Assembly (NCBI GenBank): GCA_005808505.1
Contig: SYLX01000140.1
Location: forward strand, 1-44,218
Direction of reading: 5' to 3'
DNA from: Bdellovibrionales bacterium
GTDB taxonomy: Bacteria; Bdellovibrionota; Bdellovibrionia; Bdellovibrionales; JAMPXM01
Length of the DNA: 44,218 bases
Shown here: in pieces, positions 25,062 to 32,610 of the stretch
Layout: each line of letters begins with the position of its first letter
Numbering within the stretch: the first letter of the stretch is position 1
The notes under the pieces: generated by a model
Told to the model about the DNA's origin: nothing
The model's database searches: none
The model's input: the letters and a program-made list of their open reading frames with translations, nothing else
Position numbers and translations under genes: made by a program

Positions 25062-25448
25062 TTATTGAGCTAGACTGTCGATGATCGGGCAATCGGGTCT
25101 GCCATCGCCATGGCAGTGACGAGCAAGGTGCTTGAGTGTTTTGATCATTGCCTGAAGTTCTTCAACCTTTTGTTCCATGTCTTTCACATGCTCAAGAGCC
25201 AGCGCTTTGACATCTGCACTTGCCCGCGAACGGTTTCGCCAAAGTCCGACCAACTTCTTTATTTCCTTCATTGAGAATCCAAGACTCCGAGCGCGGCGGA
25301 CAAATGCCAAGATGTTGACGTCCGCATCGGAGTAAATTCGGTAACCGGAATCACTTCGGCTCGCTTTTGGGATAATACCTATAGACTCGTAGTGACGAAT
25401 CAATTTGGCATTTACACCAGATACTTTTGCCGCTTCACCGATATTCAT
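25062..25448 (-). CDS. cueR: CueR-type MerR-family copper-sensing activator
   Basis: A 128-aa MerR-family regulator. The winged HTH is MNIGEAAKVSGVNAKLIRHYESIG, the wing GYRIYSDADV, then a dimerisation helix. The metal loop CHGDGRPDCPI has Cys112 and Cys120, the same positions and spacing as E. coli CueR, so Cu+, Ag+ or Au+ should be the inducer. GAGGAG 7 nt upstream fixes the ATG at 25448. It lies 11 bp after the ATPase gene and is co-transcribed with it, so it would activate its own operon through the dyad at 27857-27887. Confidence 0.95.
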   Translation of the reverse strand: MNIGEAAKVSGVNAKLIRHYESIGIIPKASRSDSGYRIYSDADVNILAFVRRARSLGFSMKEIKKLVGLWRNRSRASADVKALALEHVKDMEQKVEELQAMIKTLKHLARHCHGDGRPDCPIIDSLAQ

Positions 25449-25459
25449 TTCGCGACTCC

Positions 25460-27832
25460 TCATATTTTGGCCCGATTCAATCTTAACGAGTTCACGATAA
25501 CCGATACAGAACTGAGACTCATCGCAAGACTAGCAAGCATTGGACTCAAGAGAATACCCGAGACGGGATACAACAGGCCTGCCGCGATAGGGACACCCAG
25601 AGCATTGTAGATGAATGCGAAGAAAAGGTTCTGTCGGATATTCTTCATTGTCTGTTGGCTTAAACGGTGCGCTCGGACGATCCCGAGGAGATCGCCTTTT
25701 ACAAGTGTAATACTAGCACTTTCCATAGCGACATCTGTTCCAGTTCCCATTGCAACGCCGATGTCAGCTTGCGCAAGGGCAGGAGCATCATTTATTCCGT
25801 CTCCGGCCATCGCCACCCGGTGACCCTCTGACTGAAGTTTTCGAACGACCTCATTCTTTTGTTGCGGAAGCACTTCAGCTTCAACGCGGTCGATTCCCAC
25901 TTCTCTCGCGACAGCTTCTGCCGTCGCTGTATTATCTCCGGTGAGCATCACTACTTTTATATTTTTCGAGTGGAAGTACTGAATTGCGTCCTTTGCTGTT
26001 TCTTTGATCGGATCTTTCACAGCGATGATACCAGCAGGTTTTTGATCGACGGCCACCAACATGACTCCATGGCCCGTGGTTTGAAGCTGGGTTGCAATAC
26101 CCACAAGGGAATTTGGATCGACATCAAATTTGGATAGCAGCTTTTTGTTTCCAACGAGAACTGTTCGGCCGCTTACGATACCTTTCACGCCCATACCGGT
26201 GATGGATTCGAAATCGTTGACGTCGGGAACTTTGATCCCGCGTTCTCTGGCACCTTCAATTATCGCTTCTGCTAAAGGATGCTCACTTGCCTTCTCAAGG
26301 GCAGACACAAGCGCAAGAAGGTCGTTCTCCGCAGCGTCTCCTACCACAAACACTTGAGCTAGCTTTGGCTTACCAAGCGTGAGTGTACCGGTTTTATCAA
26401 CCACCAGAGTTGTGATCTTTTCGAGAGTCTCGAGAGCAGCAGCATCCTTTACAAGGACGCCGAAGCTAGCACCTTTGCCAGTACCAACCATGATCGACAT
26501 CGGAGTCGCAAGTCCTAGGGCACATGGACAAGCAATAATTAGGACTGCAACTGCGTTAACCATTGCGAAAGTAAATGCTGGATCCGGCCCTACTGCAAAC
26601 CAGACAATCGCGGTCAGGATGGCGATGATTACAACCGCAGGAACGAAGTAAGAAGACACCGTATCGGCAAGTTTTTGAATCGGAGCGCGGCTTCGCTGAG
26701 CCTGTGAAACCATCTTTACGATTTGAGAAAGTAAAGTATCTGAACCGACACGAGTCGCTTCCATGACGAAGCTGCCGGCACCGTTAACAGTTGCGCCAGT
26801 GACTGAGGAACCAATGACTTTCTCAACCGGTATCGCTTCACCAGTAATCATCGACTCATCGACAACACTTTTACCGTCTACGATTTTTCCATCTACCGGC
26901 ACTTTCTCACCAGGGCGAACTCTTAACTTGTCGCCAAGGTGAATATGCTCAAGCGGAATATCCTCTTCTGTTCCGTCAGCTTTGATTCTCCGAGCCGTCT
27001 TAGGTGCGAGACCGAGGAGCGCTCGGATTGCATTCCCCGTTTGACTTCTTGCTCTAAGCTCTAAGACCTGTCCCAAGAGAACGAGCGTCGTGATGACTGC
27101 AGCTGCTTCATAGTACACAGCAATCATTCCGCCATGCGAACGGAAATTCTCGGGAAAGAGACCAGGCAGAAAGGTTGCTACCAGGCTATAGGCATAAGCC
27201 ATTCCTGTACCGATCGCGATCAGAGTAAACATGTTGAGCTTCATCGTCTTGATTGAAAGCCAGCCCCTCTCAAAAAAAGGCCATCCACCCCAAAGCACGA
27301 CTGGAGTTGCCAACAAGAATTGGATGTAAGCCATCCATTGGCCATGCATCAAATTTTGAAGGGGCTGACCCGGAATTAGATCAGACATTGCGAGAATAAA
27401 AAGTGGCACGCTCAGCGCAGCACTTACTTTGAGACGATGAGAGAAATCGATAAGTTCTGGATTTTCTACCTCCTCAAGACTCACCTCTTCCGGCTCAAGA
27501 GCCATCCCGCAAATCGGACAACTTCCAGGACCCTTTTGCCTTATTTCAGGGTGCATAGGGCAGGTGTAGATTTTCTCCATCTCAGCATCTGAAACTGTGT
27601 ACTGAATTGGCTTTAGGTACGTCTCAGGATTTGCATCAAATTTTGTTTTGCACTTTGGGTTACAGAAATAATAGGTCTGCCCCTTATAAACTGAATTTCC
27701 GCCCTTTGCAGTTGCTGGATCAATTGTCATTTGGCAAACAGGATCGGTCACTTTTTCACCGCCACGGGCTGAATGGCCATGATGAGCGTGCCCACAATGA
27801 GAGTGATGTGAATGGTCATGTCGGTTTGCCAT
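25460..27832 (-). CDS. Cu+-exporting P1B-type ATPase with YHS and heavy-metal-binding N-terminus
   Basis: A 790-aa inner-membrane pump exporting Cu+ (or Ag+) from the cytosol. Domains in order: His-rich tail 4-20; YHS domain 28-75 with CQM and FCNPKCK; heavy-metal-binding domain 88-113 ([20 protein letters not shown]); then eight membrane helices with CPC near residue 435, DKTGTLT near 480, the HP motif (SEHPLAEA), and [10 protein letters not shown] near 680. The last helices have YNALG and MSLSS, the P1B-1 (Cu+) signature. There is no N-terminal HMA domain; the YHS and CPMHP domains take its place. AGGAGG precedes the ATG. It heads an operon with cueR. Confidence 0.97.
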   Translation of the reverse strand: MANRHDHSHHSHCGHAHHGHSARGGEKVTDPVCQMTIDPATAKGGNSVYKGQTYYFCNPKCKTKFDANPETYLKPIQYTVSDAEMEKIYTCPMHPEIRQKGPGSCPICGMALEPEEVSLEEVENPELIDFSHRLKVSAALSVPLFILAMSDLIPGQPLQNLMHGQWMAYIQFLLATPVVLWGGWPFFERGWLSIKTMKLNMFTLIAIGTGMAYAYSLVATFLPGLFPENFRSHGGMIAVYYEAAAVITTLVLLGQVLELRARSQTGNAIRALLGLAPKTARRIKADGTEEDIPLEHIHLGDKLRVRPGEKVPVDGKIVDGKSVVDESMITGEAIPVEKVIGSSVTGATVNGAGSFVMEATRVGSDTLLSQIVKMVSQAQRSRAPIQKLADTVSSYFVPAVVIIAILTAIVWFAVGPDPAFTFAMVNAVAVLIIACPCALGLATPMSIMVGTGKGASFGVLVKDAAALETLEKITTLVVDKTGTLTLGKPKLAQVFVVGDAAENDLLALVSALEKASEHPLAEAIIEGARERGIKVPDVNDFESITGMGVKGIVSGRTVLVGNKKLLSKFDVDPNSLVGIATQLQTTGHGVMLVAVDQKPAGIIAVKDPIKETAKDAIQYFHSKNIKVVMLTGDNTATAEAVAREVGIDRVEAEVLPQQKNEVVRKLQSEGHRVAMAGDGINDAPALAQADIGVAMGTGTDVAMESASITLVKGDLLGIVRAHRLSQQTMKNIRQNLFFAFIYNALGVPIAAGLLYPVSGILLSPMLASLAMSLSSVSVIVNSLRLNRAKI

Positions 27833-27856
27833 AAAATGCCTCCTAGATACAGAGCC

Positions 27857-27887
27857 AGTCTAAAGCTTCCAGCCATTGGAAGGTCAA
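27857..27887 (-). promoter_or_regulatory. CueR-activated promoter of the ATPase-cueR operon
   Basis: On the minus strand TTGACC (27882-27887), a 19-bp spacer, and TAGACT (27857-27862). The spacer holds a dyad, TTCCAATGGCTGGAA. The over-long 19-bp spacer with a centred dyad is the mark of MerR-family copper promoters. Confidence 0.85.
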
Positions 27888-27922
27888 GACCTGCGTTTCA
27901 AACCGCTGCAATTCGAGTAGTC

Positions 27923-27953
27923 TTGACCTTCCAGTGGCAAGAAGGTGCATAGA
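27923..27953 (+). promoter_or_regulatory. CueR-like promoter of the 62-codon gene
   Basis: TTGACC (27923-27928), 19-bp spacer, CATAGA (27948-27953). The spacer starts TTCCAGTGG and contains GAAGG, a partly degenerate CueR-type dyad. It faces away from the ATPase promoter, with 35 bp between the two -35 boxes, so the region is divergent. Confidence 0.6.
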
Positions 27954-28016
27954 CACTTTTATTAACACTTACGAAATGAGCCTACGTGTACCAGGGCATA
28001 TAGGGAGGCCTGTAAA

Positions 28017-28205
28017 GTGAGAGCTACAATGAAGGTTATTAGGAGGCACTTAACCAATTCGGTTCAAATGCGCCAGATCCAGGCGGATCTTAATGAATAT
28101 AAGCGTGGCAATCAAATCGTCGCTTCGCCAAGCGAGACAAAAAGAGGACCGAACAAGGTGGCGCCAAAAGAATTAAATATAACAATCACCGAAGCAAATC
28201 AGTAG
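28017..28205 (+). CDS. Small basic protein under a CueR-like promoter
   Basis: A 62-aa basic hydrophilic protein of no family I know (begins MRATMKVIRRHLTNSVQMRQ). It has no signal peptide, Cys, or membrane segment. GGGAGG lies 8 nt before the GTG start, a near-ideal ribosome binding site, and a CueR-like promoter lies about 64 bp upstream of the start. An ATG at 28029 is a possible start but is farther from the site. A hairpin follows the stop. These signals make it more credible than its length suggests; a regulatory or DNA-binding role is guesswork. Confidence 0.6.
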   Translation: MRATMKVIRRHLTNSVQMRQIQADLNEYKRGNQIVASPSETKRGPNKVAPKELNITITEANQ

Positions 28206-28207
28206 AG

Positions 28208-28225
28208 CCCGGCTATCTCCGGGCC
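28208..28225. terminator. Hairpin between convergent genes
   Basis: GCCCGG (28208-28213) and CCGGGC (28220-28225) with a 6-nt loop just after the small gene's stop. It is followed by a C-run and not by Ts, so it is a weak or factor-dependent terminator at best. Confidence 0.35.
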
Positions 28226-28238
28226 CCCCTGTCCCACA

Positions 28239-28850
28239 TTACTCAGCAGAAGTGGTTCCGCTCATCGAGCTTTGGAAAGAAGATTTCAACTGAGCTAGCT
28301 GATCACGCTCCATCATCTGATTCTTTCTTGATTGCTCAGCAAACCGCTTAACCTCAGGATTTTTAAGCTGTCCTTCAACGCTCTCGACCATCTTGATCCC
28401 GTCGTCATGATGTTTTGCCATCATGTCAGCAAAGACGATATCGAACTCAGCTCCCGTGGCACTTCGAAGCTTCGACATATCCATACTCGGCGGCATGTCG
28501 TTAGCTTTTGCAACAGAGCTGAAGTGTTCTTTACGCCACTTCTGCATCTGGGCGATCTCTTTTGGCTGATCTTTCGAAATTTTCGATGCCATCTTTTTGA
28601 TTTCGGGAGCATGAGCCTTTTGCTGTGCAAACTTTGCCATCTCTATTCCGTCTTGATGGTGCTTCATAAAGCGATCAAGAAAGTGAGCATCCACTTGATT
28701 CCCATGACCTTGATGCTCTCCTTGCATCATGCCTTTGTGCATATTCCCCATTTTAGAATGGTCCGCTCCCTTGTGCGCGGACTCGCTTTCGTTTGCGAGT
28801 GCCGATGAGCTCGCCAACACAGCTACCATAATCGCTAAGAATTTAATCAT
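28239..28850 (-). CDS. Exported DUF305-family protein
   Basis: A 203-aa periplasmic protein. Signal peptide (KFLAIMVAVLASSSALA) is followed by a His/Met-rich stretch (HKGADHSKMGNMHKGMMQGEHQGHG) and two DUF305 four-helix units with the signature D-x-x-F/M-x-x-H-H-x-D-G-I (FLDRFMKHHQDGIEMAKF; FADMMAKHHDDGIKM). The family is often found in copper and silver resistance loci and may bind metal by these His pairs. GGAGG lies 5 nt before ATG 28850. It follows the Csp-like gene by 18 bp in one operon. Confidence 0.88.
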   Translation of the reverse strand: MIKFLAIMVAVLASSSALANESESAHKGADHSKMGNMHKGMMQGEHQGHGNQVDAHFLDRFMKHHQDGIEMAKFAQQKAHAPEIKKMASKISKDQPKEIAQMQKWRKEHFSSVAKANDMPPSMDMSKLRSATGAEFDIVFADMMAKHHDDGIKMVESVEGQLKNPEVKRFAEQSRKNQMMERDQLAQLKSSFQSSMSGTTSAE

Positions 28851-28868
28851 TTGCTCCTCCATTCGTTG

Positions 28869-29264
28869 TTAGTGGTGTGAAGCCATTTGCTGGCAAGAAT
28901 CAGCACAACGCCTGCAAACGTCGGCACACGTTTTCATCATTTCGTCATCAGCAAGAGCTTCACAGCTAACCGCGCAAGCAATACACGCTTCGGCACATAC
29001 TCCGCAGAACCGCGAATGAAGATCCGAGCCACGAATCATGAAGTCCGCAGAAACTGCGCAAGCACCTGCGCAATCCTGAAGAGCTTGGATATGTTTTGGA
29101 GAAGAATGGGCGCCTCCCTTTTCAAGGCAGTGCGTTATCATCAGAGAGCATATCTGATAGCAGAGTGTGCAGTTCTGGATGCACATTTGCATTTCATCAG
29201 TCATCCCTCTGAACATCTTTTTTGCGGCTTGCCCAGCCGTACCCATTACTGACTGAAGATCCAT
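28869..29264 (-). CDS. Cys-rich four-helix copper-storage (Csp-like) protein
   Basis: A 131-aa protein with 16 Cys, spaced along helices as CxxxC and CxxC (MCIQNCTLCYQIC; DCAGACAVS; FCGVCAEACIACAVSC; TCADVCRRCADSC). This matches the copper storage protein/DUF326 group, four-helix bundles whose core is lined with Cys that bind many Cu+. No signal peptide is seen, so it is like cytosolic Csp3. GGGAGG lies 5 nt before ATG 29264; the frame reaches 29306. It heads an operon with the DUF305 gene and could buffer Cu+ in the cytosol. Confidence 0.9.
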   Translation of the reverse strand: MDLQSVMGTAGQAAKKMFRGMTDEMQMCIQNCTLCYQICSLMITHCLEKGGAHSSPKHIQALQDCAGACAVSADFMIRGSDLHSRFCGVCAEACIACAVSCEALADDEMMKTCADVCRRCADSCQQMASHH

Positions 29265-29381
29265 TTCAACCTCCCTTGGTAAGTAAAAGAGATTAATCCC
29301 ATGCATCCGTATTAAGTTATCTGCGGCTTGAGTTTGAAGAAATCTTTATGACCGAATCCGCCTCAACTCTCGCGTTACGAC

Positions 29382-29405
29382 TTGACCTTGCCCCTAGCGG
29401 AAGGC
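29382..29405 (+). promoter_or_regulatory. CueR-like box upstream of the membrane DUF305 gene
   Basis: TTGACC (29382-29387) followed by CCTTGCC...GGAAGG, a CueR-type dyad. No good -10 is found at 19 bp (CAGCCT), while TATAGA is 26 bp away, so the promoter is uncertain. The dyad itself resembles the other three. Confidence 0.45.
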
Positions 29406-29435
29406 GCAGCCTCTATAGACAGCCAAGGAGGATTT

Positions 29436-29954
29436 ATGAAAAAAGGTACGATGGACCCGCGATCGATGACAAAGAATCATGCCGCTCACAAATCTCACAC
29501 TGCTGCAGCAGCGGGTCACTACAATCGATTTGCAGTTATGGTACTCCTCTCGTTCATCACCATGTACGTTCTGATGTACGCCATGGCTGATTCATTCTCG
29601 AGTGTATACAGTAACATCAATCAAGTTTACATGGCCGGCCTTATGGCTGCGCCGATGGCGATTCTTGAGGTGGTTCTTATGCGATCGATGTACACCGACT
29701 TCAAATTGAACTTGGCAATTTTAGTGTTAAGTCTTGGCGCGCTAATCTTTTTCTGGTTCGGAATCAGAAACCAGATCGGCGTGAATGATGCGCAGTTCGC
29801 ACGCTCAATGATTCCGCATCACTCAGGAGCTATTCTTATGTGCAACGAAGCAAATCTCACTGATCCAGAGTTGAAGATCCTGTGCGCAAACATCGTCAAA
29901 GGACAACGTGAAGAGGTTGATCAGCTAAAAAACATTTTGGAAAGACTGGAGTAG
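29436..29954 (+). CDS. Membrane-anchored DUF305-family protein
   Basis: A 172-aa protein with three hydrophobic segments (FAVMVLLSFITMYVLMYAM; VYMAGLMAAPMAILEVVLM; LAILVLSLGALIFFWFG) and then a short DUF305 domain (QFARSMIPHHSGAILMCNEA and PELKILCANIVKGQREEV), whose HH and Cys could bind metal. The N-terminus has MTKNHAAHKSHTAAAAGH, a His-rich stretch. AAGGAGG lies 4 nt before ATG 29436. The frame also opens at 29382, but that start would lie inside the CueR-like promoter. It is divergent from the Csp operon. Confidence 0.85.
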   Translation: MKKGTMDPRSMTKNHAAHKSHTAAAAGHYNRFAVMVLLSFITMYVLMYAMADSFSSVYSNINQVYMAGLMAAPMAILEVVLMRSMYTDFKLNLAILVLSLGALIFFWFGIRNQIGVNDAQFARSMIPHHSGAILMCNEANLTDPELKILCANIVKGQREEVDQLKNILERLE

Positions 29955-30552
29955 CCAACAGCCGCAGCATATAAACTTCAATTCGTAAAAAAAGGCAGCC
30001 GGCGCAAACGTGGTTCTACTACTCCCGCGCCAAACGGAACACTTCTCACCTGTTCGCGTCTGAAAAATTGCACATCCACTCTCCTAGATTTGTTCTCCGC
30101 CAACGCTTGTTCAAAGGCTCGCAGAATATTTCATGCCTTATTATTCCGGAAACTTCGAAAAGACGAAAACACCAATCGGATCTAGGTCAGCTTCGCTCCC
30201 AAAACATAGGATGAATGATTTTCTCCTGGAGAGGAAAATAGAACTAAACAAGATTTCCTGAGAAAAGTTTCCGCTTTCGGCTGGCGTTTTAATTGCTAAG
30301 TTCCATTTCCGAAAACCTGGAAGGACGACTAATCAGAAACTGATTGCTGGGTTTTACTTATGCCGCGATATCTCTCTCACTCAGAAACAAGCAGAAGAGT
30401 TGACCTTTCGAGCATTAATTATAAATAGAGAACCATAAATTCTCCCTATTACAGCCAATCAGAATTTATATTTTGCTACCATTGAGCATTATGAACGCCT
30501 TCACGCAGACACAATGTCCTCGACTCTTAGTTTTGAGTGAAGGAGAACTTTT
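29955..30552. other. 598-bp gap, possible promoter only
   Basis: No protein-like frame with a ribosome binding site. A TTGACC at 30400-30405 followed by AT-rich sequence (TATAAA 14 bp later, TAAATA 16 bp later) may be a promoter for the small secreted protein downstream. The minus-strand frame 30466-30744 runs antisense to that gene and is discounted. Confidence 0.4.
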
Positions 30553-30843
30553 ATGACAAACAGAATGATATTTGGCTTTACAGTAATGGTCACCACCACA
30601 GTGGCTTTCGCGGCAGAAACGGTCGAAATCGTTAAGAGGAATGATATTCCTCTTTGCCACGTTCTTCCTCATCAAGCTGCGCCTAGGACACTGGAGCTCA
30701 CAATCAGTGAAGCGGAAGAGGAAAGCAAAGTGCAATGCGGACAATCAGCATTATTCAATTCAGATTCGGTGTCGATTACTACTAATAGAGTCGGCTGCGG
30801 TACCTTAACAGTTGAAGTGAACGGCCGTTGTTATCGACCCTGA
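30553..30843 (+). CDS. Small secreted Cys-containing protein
   Basis: A 96-aa protein with a signal peptide ending FAAETV (IFGFTVMVTTTVAFAA). The mature 75 residues contain four Cys (LCHVLPH, VQCGQ, GCGT, RCYRP), which could make two disulfides in the periplasm. No family recognised. AAGGAG lies 6 nt before the ATG. It stands alone near the right end of the island and does not look like the metal genes. Confidence 0.65.
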   Translation: MTNRMIFGFTVMVTTTVAFAAETVEIVKRNDIPLCHVLPHQAAPRTLELTISEAEEESKVQCGQSALFNSDSVSITTNRVGCGTLTVEVNGRCYRP

Positions 30844-30938
30844 TTGTTTATCTCCCTTAAGGAAAGTGCTGCTTTCGCCCGGGCGTCATTTCACCAATTG
30901 AATCCTTGAAAATCGACTGAGTCCACGATAGCCGGAAC

Positions 30939-31730
30939 TCACTTCTCACGTTCCGTTTCGATAAATTCGAGATCAAAGTAATCGTCAAAGACTTCAATTT
31001 CTTCCTTTAGAATTTGGTACGGACGTGTGCGAACGCATCGAATGTGCACACGATCAAACCTCTGGATGGAGTCATCCCGGTTTCTCAAGACTCTTACGAA
31101 GGACTCAATTTTCTTCCGGTAATCAGCCTTCGGCTTTTGCGCAACTTCCATCTCAAAAGCAACTCTCTCGCCAGTCGGAAGTGTGTAGATCGCATCCGGC
31201 GCAAAAGAATAATGAAGGCCAAAGTTATTGATAAGCCCTGAGCAGAGTTTTCTATCAGATAACCAATGGGTAATTTTCAGATCACGCTCGAGCTGAAGTC
31301 TTGATTCCAAAACGTACTTATCGTGAACAAAGATTCGGTTGTTGATGAATTTGAGAGCTTTAAGCGGCGCCTGCTTTGGATTACTCATCTCTAACGCTCT
31401 GACAGCTTGATCAGTCGCTAGAAACAATCTCGTGGGCTCCGTGTAAACTCGCGTGGCTTTCAAAAAACCACCGTACTCAAGCTGCCGAATTCTTTTGTCT
31501 GCAAAAACAATTGAGCGAGCTTGCTCACCTTTTTTGGTAATGGAGAAGAAGCGCTCAAAGATATGATTGAGACTTGCGAACTTCATCTCTAAGACGAACT
31601 CTAGAATCTCTAGATCCCTACCGGTAAGTTTCACCGGATAGTAGTTTGATTTTTTTCTTGTTTGCGATTGGTATCTGTTTTGAAACGGATGAAGTGGATT
31701 TGCTTCCGTTTGTTTTTCGATTTCTCTCAT
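30939..31730 (-). CDS. Replication-relaxation family protein
   Basis: A 263-aa cytosolic protein. The N-terminal third has a winged-helix-like start (KLTGRDLEILEFVLEMKFASLNHIFERFF...) and the rest contains the hallmark of the Replic_Relax family, PDAIYTLPTGERVAFEMEVA followed by a Lys/Arg-rich helix (QKPKADYRKKIESFVRVLRNRDD), which resembles a nuclease-like core. In some plasmids this family is linked to replication or plasmid relaxation, but function is little known. GGGGAG lies about 10 nt before the ATG. The 183-bp inverted repeat lies just upstream. Confidence 0.75.
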   Translation of the reverse strand: MREIEKQTEANPLHPFQNRYQSQTRKKSNYYPVKLTGRDLEILEFVLEMKFASLNHIFERFFSITKKGEQARSIVFADKRIRQLEYGGFLKATRVYTEPTRLFLATDQAVRALEMSNPKQAPLKALKFINNRIFVHDKYVLESRLQLERDLKITHWLSDRKLCSGLINNFGLHYSFAPDAIYTLPTGERVAFEMEVAQKPKADYRKKIESFVRVLRNRDDSIQRFDRVHIRCVRTRPYQILKEEIEVFDDYFDLEFIETEREK

Positions 31731-31755
31731 TCTTCTCTTCTCCCCTTTTTGTTTT

Positions 31756-31938
31756 GTTTGCTTCCGAGACCCGCCCTTCTATCAAAGTTAGTTCTTGGCT
31801 CTTTTGGAGACTGTGGATGCTCCTTGGCACCCGCTACCAACTCGTTGGGGGCGGGTGCCAAGGAGCAGGAGCAGTCGACCTTCCTTGAGCTAAGGGCTGA
31901 CTTTGAAGGCGTTTACAGGGCGGGTCTCGGAAGCAAAC
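31756..31938. repeat. 183-bp long imperfect inverted repeat (cruciform/hairpin)
   Basis: Outer arms 31756-31777 and 31917-31938 are perfect 22-bp complements. Inner arms 31818-31834 and 31851-31867 are perfect 17-bp complements. Between them are further matches (TCAAAGTTAG against CTGACTTTGA, 9 of 10), and the loop holds CCAAC/GTTGG. A small separate hairpin, CGGAGG/CCTCCG, follows at 31939-31956. It lies 26 bp upstream of the replication-relaxation gene. No T-runs flank it. Confidence 0.92.
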
Positions 31939-31956
31939 CGGAGGTTTTTACCTCCG

Positions 31957-32301
31957 TGATTTTGTACGACTTGCGAATGCTGTTCTCAGCAGCTTCAGGC
32001 GCTGTATTGAGTTGGCCGATCCACGATTCGGCCATCGGACATTTCCCCTAACGACGTTCGCAAATCTGACTTGAGAGTTACTTTTTGGTTGCTTGATTGA
32101 AGCCGAACTTCGCACGCTATCGGAGACGTTTATTTAAAATACTTTTTGTTTATCCCGGTAACCAAGCGGTCACCAAATGGTCACCACGAATGGCGTCAGA
32201 TCAAACCTATTGAAGATAGGAGGTGAACTCTGGGACTGAAGAATCCCGAAGAAAGCAGGCTTTTTACTAATCTTTTCCGTGACTTAGATCGAATCGTTTC
32301 T
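31957..32301. other. Right-end region of the island
   Basis: No gene is supported here; plus-strand frames crossing it lack ribosome binding sites and protein-like character. It holds the right arm-site cluster and leads into attR. Confidence 0.4.
32157..32186 (+). promoter_or_regulatory. Right recombinase arm-site cluster
   Basis: GGTAACCA (32157-32164), GGTCACCA (32168-32175) and GGTCACCA (32179-32186) repeat at an exact 11-bp period, in the same orientation as the left cluster. Confidence 0.6.
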
Positions 32302-32358
32302 ATACCTTGCCAAGGTATAGGTCGTCGGTTCGAGCCCGATCACCCGCTCCAATTTTCC
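32302..32358 (+). repeat. attR: 57-bp direct repeat
   Basis: Exact copy of 12923-12979: the 3' part of tRNA-Gly from the anticodon stem to past the CCA. The 5' tRNA half is absent, so this is not a working tRNA gene. Confidence 0.95.
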
Positions 32359-32610
32359 TCTTGGCAATTTACTTCCCAAAACATTCAGTGACTACGACGA
32401 AGCGTCTGCTGATCGGGCTAAACGCCTGCGGCGTTTTGCGCGTGCCATGGATTGCATTAGAAATCCAAGGCGTGCGCTTGCTCTTCCAAGGTCGCAAATA
32501 AGGCTTACGACCTAAGTCCCTGCACAGAACAGGTCGGGGCAATCTGATTGACCCACACGCTTTCAAACATGCCGATCAAGAACACAGGATTTTACGGTCA
32601 GGTATAAACA
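32359..32610. other. Post-island gap, no gene seen
   Basis: A 252-bp stretch. A 64-codon plus-strand frame begins inside attR; it is an artefact of the tRNA remnant. No promoter or terminator stands out. Confidence 0.4.

Larger units (their letters stand above)
12923..32358. mobile_element. About 19.4-kb integrative genomic island carrying copper-handling genes
   Basis: Bounded by an exact 57-bp direct repeat made of the 3' part of tRNA-Gly plus 7 bp beyond the encoded CCA. A tyrosine recombinase and an HTH gene lie at the left end. Cargo is almost wholly copper/heavy-metal related, with its own promoters and regulators, and a replication-relaxation family gene at the right end. I see no relaxase, type IV secretion or transposase genes, so self-transfer is unlikely without help. 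The base composition looks lower in G+C than the flanks (judged by eye). Confidence 0.92.

Noticed and set aside
30466..30744. 92-codon minus-strand frame
   Set aside because: Antisense to the small secreted protein, which has signal peptide and ribosome binding site.
31618..31830. 70-codon minus-strand frame and plus-strand frames over 31646-32051
   Set aside because: They cross the long inverted repeat and overlap the start of the replication-relaxation gene, with no binding site or protein-like pattern.
32307..32501. 64-codon plus-strand frame starting in attR
   Set aside because: Begins inside the tRNA remnant (RSSVRARSPAP artefact) with no ribosome binding site.
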